Origin: Amycolatopsis thermophila
GTDB lineage: Bacteria > Actinomycetota > Actinomycetes > Mycobacteriales > Pseudonocardiaceae
Length of the DNA: 64,000 bases
Reading direction: 5' to 3'
NCBI RefSeq assembly: GCF_030814215.1
Contig: NZ_JAUSUT010000001.1
Coordinates: 1,426,001-1,490,000 of the forward strand
The notes beneath the pieces were generated by a model. The model had not been told where the DNA came from. It was given only the letters and a program-made list of their open reading frames with translations, and ran no database searches. This document shows, in pieces, positions 46,104-55,146 of this stretch. Within the stretch, counting starts at the first letter, position 1. The number at the start of each line of letters is the position of its first letter. A program made the translations under genes and the position numbers.

Positions 46104-47210
46104 TCAGCGAACCCGGCGCCCGCCTCGCCAGACCGCCCGGACGCGGCCGGCCAGGTCCGCCACCTCGAGATCGGTGCCGTCGAGCAGCACGAGGTCCGCC
46201 CGCAGCCCCGCCGCCACCGAGCCCCGGTCGTCCAGGCCCAGCAAGCGGGCGCCCGCCGACGTCGCCGCGCGCACCGCGTCCAGCGGACCCAGGCCGGCCG
46301 CCGCGAGCAAGCCCACCTCGTCCAGCACCCGGTCGTAACCGGACACCGCATCGGAACCGGCGGCGATCGGGATGCCGGCCTCCAGTGCCAGCCGCACCGA
46401 ACTGGTGTGCGCCTCCGCGACGCCGGAGCCCCGCGTGACCGACAGCGTGGGCACGTACCACGTCCCCCCGGCAGCCATCGCGGACACCGCGGCAGAGTCC
46501 AGGAAGGTGCCGTGCTCGACGCTGCGCACCCCGGCCACGGCGGCCGACTCCGCGGACCGGGCACCGTGCGCGTGCGCCATCACCCACCGGCCGCCCTGCC
46601 GCCCCGCTTCGTCCACCAGGGCGGCCAACTCGGCGTCGGTCACCTGGACGTCGTGCGCGCGCGGTCCCCGTTTCAGCGAGCCGCTCACCGCCACCTTGAT
46701 CCAGTCCGTTCCGGCGCGCACCATCCGCCGCACCGCCGCACGCGCCGCGTCCGGACCGTCGAACACCGGGGACGGCATCGACGGGTCGTCGAACCGCTCC
46801 AGCGCACCGTCCGTGGCGTCCCAATGATCACCGATCCCGCCCGTGGCGGACAGTTGCCGCAGGCTGATCAGCAACTCCGGGCCGTCGATCCAGCCCCGGG
46901 CGACGGCCATCCGCAACCCGGCGTCCGCGCCCCACGCGTCGCGCACGGTCGTCACACCGGCGTGCAGCAGCGCCCGCAACACCGGCACGGCGGCCAGGGT
47001 GCGCGCACTGCGCGGCCCATACCGCTGGAACGCCACGTGCACGTGGCAGTCGATGAACCCGGGCACGAGCAGCCCACCGGAGCAGTCGACCCGCTCCGGA
47101 TCGTCGAGGGACGGGCCGACCTCGACGATCCGCTCGCCCGACACCAGCACGTCCGCCCGCGTCACCTCGCCGGTGACGACATCCAGGACCGACCCACCGG
47201 CGAGCAGCAT
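46104..47210 (-). CDS. amidohydrolase family protein
   Basis: A 368-residue metal-dependent hydrolase related to imidazolonepropionase and prolidase-like amidohydrolases. The metal motif GFIDCHVHVAF gives HxH; MAHAHGA, VEHGTF and AAGSDAV provide further ligands, and a Lys in WIKVAVSG sits at the bridging position. The substrate is unknown. Its ATG follows the pcrA TAG directly with no gap (TAGATG), so it is translated from the pcrA message. Confidence 0.88.
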   Translation of the reverse strand: MLLAGGSVLDVVTGEVTRADVLVSGERIVEVGPSLDDPERVDCSGGLLVPGFIDCHVHVAFQRYGPRSARTLAAVPVLRALLHAGVTTVRDAWGADAGLRMAVARGWIDGPELLISLRQLSATGGIGDHWDATDGALERFDDPSMPSPVFDGPDAARAAVRRMVRAGTDWIKVAVSGSLKRGPRAHDVQVTDAELAALVDEAGRQGGRWVMAHAHGARSAESAAVAGVRSVEHGTFLDSAAVSAMAAGGTWYVPTLSVTRGSGVAEAHTSSVRLALEAGIPIAAGSDAVSGYDRVLDEVGLLAAAGLGPLDAVRAATSAGARLLGLDDRGSVAAGLRADLVLLDGTDLEVADLAGRVRAVWRGGRRVR

Positions 47211-49616
47211 CTACAACTTCACCATCGGCACGCTGCCGATCAGCATCAGCTTCACCTTGCCCGCGCTGCCGAAGTCGATGGTCGCCGTCGCGCGGGGGCC
47301 TTCCCCGGAGGCTTCGACGACGGTGCCCAGGCCGTACTTGTCGTGGTTGACCCGGTCGCCCACCGCGAGCTTCAGCGCGACCGTGTTCTGCCAGCCCTTG
47401 AACGGGGTCGACCGCATGCCGCGGGCCGCGATGCCGGCCTGGGCGGAGTCCTCGCCGAAGCGCGAGCGCCGCCCCCAGGTGGTCGCCGCACGCGGGGACC
47501 CGAAGGACGGCTCCGATGCCGACGACGGCTCCTCCCGGCGCCAGTCCAGCAGCTCGGCCGGGACCTCGTCGAAGAACCGGGACGCCGGGTTCGTCATCGG
47601 CTGGCCCCACGCCGAGCGCGTGATCGCCCGGCTCAGGTACAGCCGCTGCCGGGCCCGCGTGATCGCCACGTACGCCAGCCGCCGTTCCTCGGCCAACTCG
47701 GCGGGTTCGCCGAGCGCGCGCAGGTGCGGGAAGACACCGTCCTCCCAGCCGGTGCAGAACACGACCGGGTACTCCAGGCCCTTCGCGGTGTGCACGGTCA
47801 TCAGCGTGACCACACCGGAGTCCTCTTCCTCGCCGTCCTCGTCCGGGCTGGGCACCGAATCCGCGTCCGCGACCAGCGACACGCGCTCCAGGAACGCCGG
47901 CAGCGACCCCGGCTCGGGTACGCCCGCGTCGTCCTCGGTGACCGGCCCCAGTTCGGCCGCCTGCTCCGCGAACTCACGCGCGACGGTCACGAGCTCGGTC
48001 AGGTTGTCCACCCGCGAAGCGTCCTGCGGATCGTCGGAATCCTCCAGCTCGGTCCGGTACCCGGTGCGCTCCAGCACGGCCTCCAGGACGTCGGCGACCT
48101 CGGTGCCGTCCTCGACCAGCTCGATCAGGCCGTCGAGCAGTTCGACGAACCCGGCGATCGCCTTCTGCGAACGCGGGTTGAGCAGGGCGACCTTGCCGGC
48201 CACGGCGTCGCGCAGCGCGGCCGCGAACGAGATCCGCTCCCGCTCCGCGTGCGTGGCCACGACGGCTTCGGCCCGCTCGCCGATGCCCCGCTTGGGCACG
48301 TTGAGGATGCGCCGCAGGCTCACCGTGTCCTCCGGGTTGGCCAGCACCCGCAGGTAGGCCAGCGCGTCCCGGACCTCGCGCCGCTCGTAGAACCGGACAC
48401 CGCCGACCACCCGGTACGGCAGCCCGAGCCGGATGAAGATCTCCTCGAACACCCGCGACTGGTTGTTGGTGCGGTAGAAGACCGCGACGTCGGAGTACTT
48501 CGCCTCGCCCTGGTCGACCAGCGCGTCGATCTCGCCCGCGACGAAGGCGGCCTCGTCGTGCTCGTTGTCGGCGACGTAGACGCCGATCTTCTCGCCGTCG
48601 CCGGAGTCGGTCCACAGCCGCTTGTCCCGCCGGTTCGGGTTGCGCGAGATGACCGCGTTGGCCGCCGACAGGATGGTCTGGGTGGAGCGGTAGTTCTGCT
48701 CCAGCAGGATCGTGCGCGCGTTCGGGAAGTCGCGCTCGAACTCCTCGATGTTGCGGATGGTCGCGCCGCGGAAGGCGTAGATCGACTGGTCCGCGTCACC
48801 CACCACGCACAGCTCGGCGGGCTCGACGCCGGACTCGGTGGCCTCGGTGCCGGCCAGCTCCCGCACCAGCGTGTACTGCGCGTGGTTGGTGTCCTGGTAC
48901 TCGTCGACCAGGACGTGCCGGAACCGGCGCCGGTAGTGCTCGGCGACGTCGGGGAAGGCCTGGAACAGCTCGACCGTGCGCATGATCAGGTCGTCGAAGT
49001 CGAACGCGTTCGCCAGCCGCAGCCGCCGCTGGTACTCGGTGTAGACCTCGGCGACCCGGCGCTCCAGGTCGTTGGACGCCTTCGCCGCGGCGTCCTCGGG
49101 GCCGGTCAGCTCGTTCTTGTGGTTGGAGATGTGCACGGCCAGCGCGCGGGCCGGGTAGCGCTTGGGGTCGATGTCCAGGTCGCGCGCCACGAGCGTGACC
49201 AGGCGGCGGGTGTCGTCGGCGTCGTAGATCGAGAAGTTCGACGACATGTCCAGCGTCTTGGCCTCGCGGCGCAGCAGCCGCACGCACATCGAGTGGAACG
49301 TCGACACCCACATCGCGTTCGCCCGCCTGCCGACGAGGTCGCTGACGCGCTCGCGCATCTCGGCCGCGGCCTTGTTGGTGAACGTGATCGCCATGATCTC
49401 GCCGGGGTGCACGCCACGCTCGGCCAGCAGGTAGGCGATGCGGCGGGTCAGCACACGCGTCTTGCCCGAGCCGGCGCCGGCCACCACCAGCAGCGGCGCC
49501 CCGGCGTGCGTGACCGCTTCCCGTTGCGCGGGGTTGAGGTCGGCGAGCAGGTCGGCATGGCGGCCCGGCGCGGGGCGCGCGGGCGGCTCGGCGGGGAGGT
49601 CGAACAGGGTGCTCAT
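47211..49616 (-). CDS. pcrA: ATP-dependent DNA helicase PcrA/UvrD1
   Basis: Superfamily 1A helicase for repair and recombination, 801 residues. The N-terminal part carries the Q-motif LNPAQREAVTHAGAP and Walker A GAGSGKT; later motifs include VDEYQDTN, YRSTQTILSAAN and VTLMTVHTAKGLEY. The C-terminus ends with a Tudor-like domain (VGDRVNHDKYGLGTVVEASG) known to bind RNA polymerase. The neighbourhood matches mycobacterial uvrD1. No LexA box was seen in front of it. Confidence 0.96.
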   Translation of the reverse strand: MSTLFDLPAEPPARPAPGRHADLLADLNPAQREAVTHAGAPLLVVAGAGSGKTRVLTRRIAYLLAERGVHPGEIMAITFTNKAAAEMRERVSDLVGRRANAMWVSTFHSMCVRLLRREAKTLDMSSNFSIYDADDTRRLVTLVARDLDIDPKRYPARALAVHISNHKNELTGPEDAAAKASNDLERRVAEVYTEYQRRLRLANAFDFDDLIMRTVELFQAFPDVAEHYRRRFRHVLVDEYQDTNHAQYTLVRELAGTEATESGVEPAELCVVGDADQSIYAFRGATIRNIEEFERDFPNARTILLEQNYRSTQTILSAANAVISRNPNRRDKRLWTDSGDGEKIGVYVADNEHDEAAFVAGEIDALVDQGEAKYSDVAVFYRTNNQSRVFEEIFIRLGLPYRVVGGVRFYERREVRDALAYLRVLANPEDTVSLRRILNVPKRGIGERAEAVVATHAERERISFAAALRDAVAGKVALLNPRSQKAIAGFVELLDGLIELVEDGTEVADVLEAVLERTGYRTELEDSDDPQDASRVDNLTELVTVAREFAEQAAELGPVTEDDAGVPEPGSLPAFLERVSLVADADSVPSPDEDGEEEDSGVVTLMTVHTAKGLEYPVVFCTGWEDGVFPHLRALGEPAELAEERRLAYVAITRARQRLYLSRAITRSAWGQPMTNPASRFFDEVPAELLDWRREEPSSASEPSFGSPRAATTWGRRSRFGEDSAQAGIAARGMRSTPFKGWQNTVALKLAVGDRVNHDKYGLGTVVEASGEGPRATATIDFGSAGKVKLMLIGSVPMVKL

Positions 49617-49726
49617 CGGTTGTCCACGCTACTCGGGGGGTCCGACCGTTTACCGCACTGGACGTACTGTGCGGTGACGTCGCTCGACGGACGCGCGGCG
49701 GCCCGCGGCGGTGGAGCATCGAGGGC

Positions 49727-50113
49727 ATGAACGCACCGACCAACCGGATTCGAGCCGGGGACCAGGACCGGGAACGCGTGGCGGCCCGGCTGCAACAGGC
49801 CAGCGGCGAGGGCAGGCTGACCCTCGCCGAGACCGAGGATCGTCTCGCGGCCGTGTACGCCGCGACCTACGTCGACGAACTGTCCGGGCTCACGCGCGAC
49901 CTGCCGGAGCCGGCACCGCCGAGAGCACCGCGCTTCCCCGTGCCGCTGCGGGTGCACGCCGCGGTCGTGGCGGTGCTGTCGGCTCTCCTGATCGCCCGGT
50001 TCGTGGCGTCGGGCGCGCCGTTCTTCTGGCCGGCCGCGCCGATGTTCTGGCTGGGTGTGAGCCTCGTCCTGCACGCGGTCGTCCGCGCGCGGGGGCGGCT
50101 TGTGCCATACTGA
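49727..50113 (+). CDS. DUF1707 (SHOCT-like) membrane protein
   Basis: A 128-residue protein. The N-terminal DUF1707 domain reads RIRAGDQDRERVAARLQQAS and TLAETEDRLAAVYAATYVDEL; two membrane helices follow (VHAAVVAVLSALLIARFVASG and FWLGVSLVLHAVVRA). Function unknown; such proteins are common in actinobacteria. It ends four bases before the leader peptide of chorismate mutase, but the attenuator separates the two. Confidence 0.87.
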   Translation: MNAPTNRIRAGDQDRERVAARLQQASGEGRLTLAETEDRLAAVYAATYVDELSGLTRDLPEPAPPRAPRFPVPLRVHAAVVAVLSALLIARFVASGAPFFWPAAPMFWLGVSLVLHAVVRARGRLVPY

Positions 50114-50117
50114 TCGC

Positions 50118-50180
50118 ATGCGCCACCACGCGTACCGATTTTTCTACGGGACCCGGACTCCGGCTCCCGTGATCGCGTAG
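50118..50180 (+). CDS. 20-residue leader peptide of the chorismate mutase attenuator
   Basis: A short ORF (ATG at 50118, TAG at 50178-50180) whose product has a Tyr-Arg-Phe-Phe-Tyr run at codons 6-10. The aromatic codons lie just ahead of the segment 50155-50163 that can pair with the terminator's left arm. It is too short for normal gene calling, but its placement, aromatic run and the following hairpins identify a regulatory leader peptide sensing charged tRNA-Phe and tRNA-Tyr. Confidence 0.8.
   Translation: MRHHAYRFFYGTRTPAPVIA
50155..50163 (+). promoter_or_regulatory. antiterminator segment of the chorismate mutase leader
   Basis: GGACTCCGG, inside leader codons 13-16, is the exact complement of 50208-50216 (CCGGAGTCC), the left half of the terminator. 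Pairing of the two would prevent terminator formation. Confidence 0.75.
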
Positions 50181-50202
50181 GTGCGCACACCACCATCACC
50201 AC

Positions 50203-50231
50203 AAGCCCCGGAGTCCACGGACCCGGGGCTT
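50203..50231 (+). terminator. attenuator terminator before chorismate mutase
   Basis: AAGCCCCGG pairs with CCGGGGCTT (9 bp), extended inside by GTC and GAC around a 4-base loop with one bulged A. It lies 23 bases after the leader stop and ahead of the mutase gene, followed by TCGTC. Confidence 0.85.
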
Positions 50232-50278
50232 TCGTCGGCTTCGGGGCCGCGGGGGTCCGGATCCGACCGGAGGGCCCG

Positions 50279-50584
50279 ATGAACGCACAGACGAACGAGA
50301 AGGACACCGCGCCGGAGACCTCGGGGGAACCCGTGGCCACCGCCGAGGAGATCGCCGAGTTGCGCAAGGAGATCGACTGGCTCGACTCGGAGATCCTGCG
50401 GCTGGTCAAACGCCGGGTCGAGGTCTCCCAGACGATCGGCGCCGCCCGGATGGCCGCCGGGGGCACGCGGATCGTCTACAACCGGGAGATGGACGTGCTC
50501 GCCCGCTACCGCGAGCTCGGCCCGGACGGCCGGCAGCTCGCGATGGCGCTGCTGCAGCTGGGCCGCGGACGGCTGGGGCGCTAG
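50279..50584 (+). CDS. aroQ: chorismate mutase, AroQ delta type
   Basis: Small helical enzyme converting chorismate to prephenate, the branch to Phe and Tyr. The product is 101 residues, like the mycobacterial Rv0948c enzyme, which is activated by complexing with DAHP synthase. Visible motifs are ELRKEIDWLDSEILRLVKRRVEVSQTIG with the active-site Arg and Lys residues and the C-terminal segment ALLQLGRGRLGR. Regulation by the preceding Tyr/Phe leader is strongly suggested. Confidence 0.94.
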   Translation: MNAQTNEKDTAPETSGEPVATAEEIAELRKEIDWLDSEILRLVKRRVEVSQTIGAARMAAGGTRIVYNREMDVLARYRELGPDGRQLAMALLQLGRGRLGR

Positions 50585-50650
50585 AAAACCGTCCGAATTC
50601 GGGGGCTTCCCGGAGGTCCGGTGCGCCGGCGGACGGGCACACTGGAAGAC

Positions 50651-50956
50651 ATGATTAACGTCATCGCGGTCATCATCGCGATCGCCAGTGTGCTCGCCTC
50701 GCTCGCCCATGTGGGCTACCTGGCGCTGCTGAACAACGCGGCGCACAAGCGGGCGGGTGGGGCACCGGTGGCGCAGTACGTCCGCAGCCGGTGGGCGCTC
50801 GCCGGCGGGACGACCGCCGCATCGCTCCTCGCGTGGCTGTTCACCTCCGGCAACACCGGGATGGACATCCTCGCGATCATCGTCGCCGCGGGCAGTGGCG
50901 CGGTCGCGACCAAGGCGCTGCAGTCGACCCAGGCGCGCTACCGAAGCGGTGGGTGA
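50651..50956 (+). CDS. small hypothetical membrane protein
   Basis: A 101-residue protein with two or three membrane helices (MINVIAVIIAIASVLASLAH, and a pair near residues 50-88) and a Gly-rich C-terminus. ATG 50651 follows GGAAGAC; a longer reading from 50621 adds ten residues. No family recognised. It lies 66 bases after chorismate mutase and could share its message. Confidence 0.68.
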   Translation: MINVIAVIIAIASVLASLAHVGYLALLNNAAHKRAGGAPVAQYVRSRWALAGGTTAASLLAWLFTSGNTGMDILAIIVAAGSGAVATKALQSTQARYRSGG

Positions 50957-50990
50957 GAAATTCACCGAGACCCCGACAGGGTGAACTTGC

Positions 50991-51021
50991 GAGTCCGGGC
51001 TTGGACGTCCGGCCCGGGCTC
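50991..51021 (+). terminator. probable terminator after the small membrane gene
   Basis: GAGTCCGGGC and GCCCGGGCTC pair with one T-G wobble over a loop of 11 bases, 34 bases past the stop; a T-containing stretch follows. Confidence 0.55.
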
Positions 51022-51183
51022 TTACCCTTGAGGCGTGGGACTGCCCAGATTCGGCGTCGCGCGCCCGGCCTCAGGTCGTGCGCGTGCAGTCGAGCGTGCA
51101 GGCGCACATGCATACGCTGCTCCATTCGGTCGAACCGGCCCCCGACCCGCGTCAGAGGGCGCAGAGGGCGGTGTCCACTCGGC

Positions 51184-52335
51184 ATGACTGGCGGGGCCGA
51201 ATTCGCGGACAGTTCTCGTACCCGGGCCGGCCGGCACCGACGTGGCGCCGGCACCTGGACCCCGGTCGTGCCGGCACACCCGCCGGACGCCCGGCGCGTA
51301 CCCGAACCGTTCGACGCCCCGGCGCGCGGGTCCCTGCCGGTGGCCGGCCGGGTCCCGGAGTCCCGGCCCTCCGGCGCGGTGTTCCCGCCCGCGCGCGGCG
51401 AGGTCTTCCCGCCCGCGCACGGTGAACTGCCGGTCCCCCCGCCCGCGCAGCCGCCGCGGCGCACCAGGGTCAAGCTGAGCCCGCCCCGGCACCACTCCGA
51501 CGCGCTGGACGACACCGACGTCCGCGTGTACGAAGCCGCGCCCACGACCGGCCTGGGCTCCTTCGACCTGGGCAACGTGCCCGCTTCGGTGACCCCGCCG
51601 CGCAGCTGGCGCAAGGCCGCGTGGTTCGCCACCGCGTCGTCCGGCGGCGTGGTCGTCGCCCTGATGTTCGCCGGCTCCGCGTTCGTCGCGAAGCCGGCGC
51701 CGGACCAGGCGGGCGGCGCGTGGATACCCGGCCTCGGCGGCGGCGTGCCCACCCTGTCCGGCGAGCAGATCGCGCCGCCGGTCGGTGGTGGCGGCGAGGA
51801 GCGGCGCACGTCGAGCACGACGCGCGACGGTCTCGCGGAGAGCGGATCGGCCGGCGTCACGCCGACCGGCAGCGCGGACCTGCGCGCCCCCGCGCCGACC
51901 ACGGTCCGCGGCTCGGCAAGCCCCTCCGACGACGACGCCACGGTCAGCGCGACCGCCACCACCACCAGCACGATCCCGCCGAAGCCGGCGCCCTCCCCCG
52001 CGCCGTACCAGGCGGACCCCACCCGGTTCACCCAGTTCCCCGACGAGGACCCCAAGACGCTCGCCAGCACCTCGCAGAGCTTCCTCGACACGGTCACCGA
52101 GAACCCCGAGGCCGCCCACTCGATGACCGGCGGCGAGCTGCAGCAGGAGGGCACCGATGGTCTCGAGCGGAAGTACTCCGACGTGGCGTACTTCCAGGTC
52201 AAGCACATCCGGGTGCACCAGTACGACGGCCGGACCGTGTGCACCGTGCAGACCGTCTACAAGGACGGCCGCGAGGTCACCGAGGAGCGCACCCTCGAGT
52301 TCTCGGGGGACAAGATCACCAACGATGGCACCTGA
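51184..52335 (+). CDS. membrane-anchored protein with extracytoplasmic C-terminal domain
   Basis: A 383-residue protein. A Pro/Arg-rich cytoplasmic N-terminus of about 150 residues includes repeated PPARGEVFPPAHGE-like units; one membrane helix (AWFATASSGGVVVALMFAGSA) follows, then a Ser/Thr/Pro-rich linker and a folded C-terminal domain of ~110 residues (FTQFPDEDPKTLASTSQSF to the end). No family is known. It looks like a paralogue of the next gene and precedes the kinase genes. No strong ribosome site precedes ATG 51184, so the start is uncertain. Confidence 0.65.
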   Translation: MTGGAEFADSSRTRAGRHRRGAGTWTPVVPAHPPDARRVPEPFDAPARGSLPVAGRVPESRPSGAVFPPARGEVFPPAHGELPVPPPAQPPRRTRVKLSPPRHHSDALDDTDVRVYEAAPTTGLGSFDLGNVPASVTPPRSWRKAAWFATASSGGVVVALMFAGSAFVAKPAPDQAGGAWIPGLGGGVPTLSGEQIAPPVGGGGEERRTSSTTRDGLAESGSAGVTPTGSADLRAPAPTTVRGSASPSDDDATVSATATTTSTIPPKPAPSPAPYQADPTRFTQFPDEDPKTLASTSQSFLDTVTENPEAAHSMTGGELQQEGTDGLERKYSDVAYFQVKHIRVHQYDGRTVCTVQTVYKDGREVTEERTLEFSGDKITNDGT

Positions 52336-52496
52336 GCACGCACTGGGCCCGGTGGGTGACGATTACTGCCGTTCGTCGAGCCGTGGCGCCCCTCCACCGA
52401 TCGGTGGTGGCCGGTAACGCCCGGAGGGGGTTCGCTGATGAACAGCACGACACCCCCGGCCAGTCCCCCGAGACGGAAGATCCAGACGACAGGTCC

Positions 52497-53330
52497 ATGA
52501 GAGTCGCACACGAACGGCACCGCACCCGGATGCCGGACGCACTCCGCGTCGAGGAGCTGATCTCCCCCGAGATCCTCGACAACGAGATGGTCGACCGCGA
52601 GTACCTCACGCAGGTGTTCCGCGAACCGCGGAAGTACCTGCCGCCGCCGCGTGGCCGCGTCAAGGCCGAACCGGTCCGGGAGCCGGAGAGCCGGGGCGCG
52701 AAGTTCGCCAAGCTCACCGGCCTCACCATGGCCGGCACGCTGCTCGTCGGCGCCGTCGTCGCGTCGTCGGTGGTCAGCCGCGGACGGGACGGGGCCGCTG
52801 CGCCCCTCAGCCCGGCGCCGCCGCAGATCACCGGCGTGGCCGCGCTGGGCGGGTTCGCCTCCGGCGGCGCGCCCGAGCAGGGCGGCGCCCCGGCCGCCGA
52901 TCACACCCGGCCGAGCACGTCCGCGACCGCGCAGGTGCCGGTCACGCAGACGCAACCGATGCCGGTGGGCCCGGCCGCGAGCGCGGAACCGCCGTCACCC
53001 GTCACCACCACCCCGGAGGTTACCGACGCCGAGAAGCTGGACGTGGTCAACGAGTTCTACCGCCGGGTGGAGTCGGCTCCGGAGCGGGCGCTGGACCTGC
53101 TCAGCCCGGCCCTGGCCGGCGACGAGGCCGGTGACCTGGTGCGGGTGTGGAGCACCATGCGTGACGTCCAGGTGCTCGAGACGCACGTCCAGCCGGACGG
53201 GTCGGTGCGCGCGGTGGTCCTCATGCGCCGCGACGACGGCACGCGGTTGCGGGTGACCCAGCAGCTCGGCCTCGACGAAACCGGTCACAGCATCTCCCAG
53301 GCGGTCCTGCTGGCCGCCGAGGAGCTGTAG
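52497..53330 (+). CDS. membrane-anchored protein, paralogue of the preceding gene
   Basis: A 277-residue protein with the same plan: a cytoplasmic N-terminus (~80 residues, with EELISPEILDNEMVDREYLTQVF), one membrane helix (LTGLTMAGTLLVGAVVASSVV), a Pro/Thr/Ser-rich linker and a C-terminal ~100-residue domain (LDVVNEFYRRVESAPERALDLLSPALAG) that may be NTF2-like. The start ATG 52497 is preferred; 52530 is possible. It ends 187 bases before the kinase gene. Confidence 0.68.
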   Translation: MRVAHERHRTRMPDALRVEELISPEILDNEMVDREYLTQVFREPRKYLPPPRGRVKAEPVREPESRGAKFAKLTGLTMAGTLLVGAVVASSVVSRGRDGAAAPLSPAPPQITGVAALGGFASGGAPEQGGAPAADHTRPSTSATAQVPVTQTQPMPVGPAASAEPPSPVTTTPEVTDAEKLDVVNEFYRRVESAPERALDLLSPALAGDEAGDLVRVWSTMRDVQVLETHVQPDGSVRAVVLMRRDDGTRLRVTQQLGLDETGHSISQAVLLAAEEL

Positions 53331-53517
53331 CGCAGGCCATAGCAGGCGCGTTCCGGGCACCCCACACAGTGCCGGATGTGTGTGCGCAGAGTGAGCACCC
53401 TAGCCTTGAAGTGAACGGATCTGGCCCAACCCCGGCCCACGGGCCGAGCTACGTGCATAAGGCTCCCAGGCGTGCGGCACTGCGTCGCGCCCTGAAACAG
53501 CCCCCGAAGGAGGTCGC

Positions 53518-55065
53518 GTGAGCGACGAGGGTCGCCTGGTCGCCGGCCGGTACCGGATCGAGCGGCGAATCGGCACCGGCGCCATGGGTGCGGTGTGGCA
53601 GGCGCATGACGACGTGCTCGGTCGGACGGTCGCGATCAAGCAGCTGCTCCTGCAACCGGGGCTGGACCACAACGAGGCCGAGGACGCCAAGCAGCGCACG
53701 ATGCGTGAGGGCCGGATCGCCGCGCGCCTGCACCACCCGAACGCGATCAGCGTCTTCGACGTCGTCACCGACGACAACGGCCAGCCGTGCCTGGTCATGG
53801 AGTACCTGGCCTCGACGAGCCTCGCCGAGATGCTGCGCGACCGGAAGACGCTGCCACCGCGCGAGGTGGCGCGCATCGGCGCCCAGATCGCGGCCGCGCT
53901 CAAGGAAGCGCACGCGGTCGGCATCGTGCACCGGGACATCAAGCCGGGCAACATCCTGCTCGCCGACAACGGCGTGGTGAAGATCACCGACTTCGGCATC
54001 TCGCGGGCCAAGGACGACGTCACCGTCACCAAGACCGGGATGATCGCCGGCACCCCGGCGTACCTGGCGCCCGAGGTCGCGATCGGCGGCGACCCCGGGC
54101 CGGAGGCGGACGTCTTCTCGCTGGGCTCGACGCTGTACGCGGCGTGCGAGGGCCAGCCCCCGTTCGGCCTGAGCGAGAACACGCTGAGCCTGCTGCACGC
54201 GGTCGCCGCGGGGCAGATCAACCCGCCGCGGCAGTCCGGTCCGCTGGCGAGCGTGCTGGCGGTGCTGCTGCACCCCGAGGTCCAGCACCGCCCGACGGCC
54301 GAGGAGGCCGAGGAGCTGCTGGCCGCGGTCGCCCGTGGCGAGACCCCGCTGGGCGGGCCGTCGGACGAGACCCAGTTCTCCCCGGCGGGCGGCGCGATCG
54401 GCGGCGCACTGGCCGGCGGTGCTCTCGGCGCGGCCGCGGGTGCCGGTGCGACGCGCGCCTTCCGCGGCGACGAACTCGGCGCGCACTCCGGATCGCTCGC
54501 AAGCGGCGGGAGCGACCAGTTCTACGACGAGTACGACGACTACTCGGACGACCCGTACGCCCCCACCGCCGCCTACCCCGCGGACGACTACGACCGCCGG
54601 GGCGCCACGCGCGCGGTGCCGGCCGCGTACGACGGCTACGGCGACCAGCCCGCGCCGGCCGCCGAGGACGACGAGGACGAGAAGCCGGGCAAGTGGAAGG
54701 TGCCGGCCGCGATCGGCGCCGTCGTGGTGGCCGGCCTGGTGGCGCTGGGCATCTGGCTGTTCACCCCGGCGGGCAACAACACGCAGAACACCACCGAGAC
54801 CAACCAGCCGGTGGTGCCACCGCCGGCGACCAGCTCCTCGGTAGTGACGACGACGGACAGCCCGACGGCGAGCGCGACCAGGTCGAGCGCCAACGAAGGC
54901 CCCACCTCGTCGCGTTCCCAGCGGCGCAGCACGGCCGAGTCGTCGAACAACGAAGAGCCGCCGCCGTCGAGCAGCAAGCCGCCGAGCAAGACGGCGTCGT
55001 CTTCGGACAAGCCGACGTCCAGCCCGCCGACCAACACGTCGACCAGCGGGGCCGACGGCGGCTGA
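53518..55065 (+). CDS. membrane-bound Ser/Thr protein kinase (PknB-like)
   Basis: A 515-residue Hanks-type kinase. The N-terminal kinase domain has the Gly loop GTGAMGAVW (19-27), Lys41 in VAIK, the catalytic loop HRDIKPGN (138-145), DFG (158-160) and an activation loop of ~17 residues with several Thr. An Ala/Gly-rich and Asp/Tyr-rich juxtamembrane segment, a helix (VVVAGLVALGIWLFTPAG), and a Ser/Thr/Pro-rich outer tail follow. No PASTA repeats are present. The GTG start has the perfect GAAGGAGG site. It precedes the pseudokinase gene by 81 bases. Confidence 0.93.
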   Translation: MSDEGRLVAGRYRIERRIGTGAMGAVWQAHDDVLGRTVAIKQLLLQPGLDHNEAEDAKQRTMREGRIAARLHHPNAISVFDVVTDDNGQPCLVMEYLASTSLAEMLRDRKTLPPREVARIGAQIAAALKEAHAVGIVHRDIKPGNILLADNGVVKITDFGISRAKDDVTVTKTGMIAGTPAYLAPEVAIGGDPGPEADVFSLGSTLYAACEGQPPFGLSENTLSLLHAVAAGQINPPRQSGPLASVLAVLLHPEVQHRPTAEEAEELLAAVARGETPLGGPSDETQFSPAGGAIGGALAGGALGAAAGAGATRAFRGDELGAHSGSLASGGSDQFYDEYDDYSDDPYAPTAAYPADDYDRRGATRAVPAAYDGYGDQPAPAAEDDEDEKPGKWKVPAAIGAVVVAGLVALGIWLFTPAGNNTQNTTETNQPVVPPPATSSSVVTTTDSPTASATRSSANEGPTSSRSQRRSTAESSNNEEPPPSSSKPPSKTASSSDKPTSSPPTNTSTSGADGG

Positions 55066-55146
55066 GGCCAGCTGCCGGAAACGTTCAGGATCGGTCAGTA
55101 GGGTGGTTGGCGACCATCCGACAGGCCGGGACGACGAGAGGGTGTT

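Noticed and set aside
46086..49730. A 1,214-codon plus-strand ORF over pcrA and the amidohydrolase
   Set aside because: Antisense shadow of pcrA, whose helicase motifs are unambiguous.
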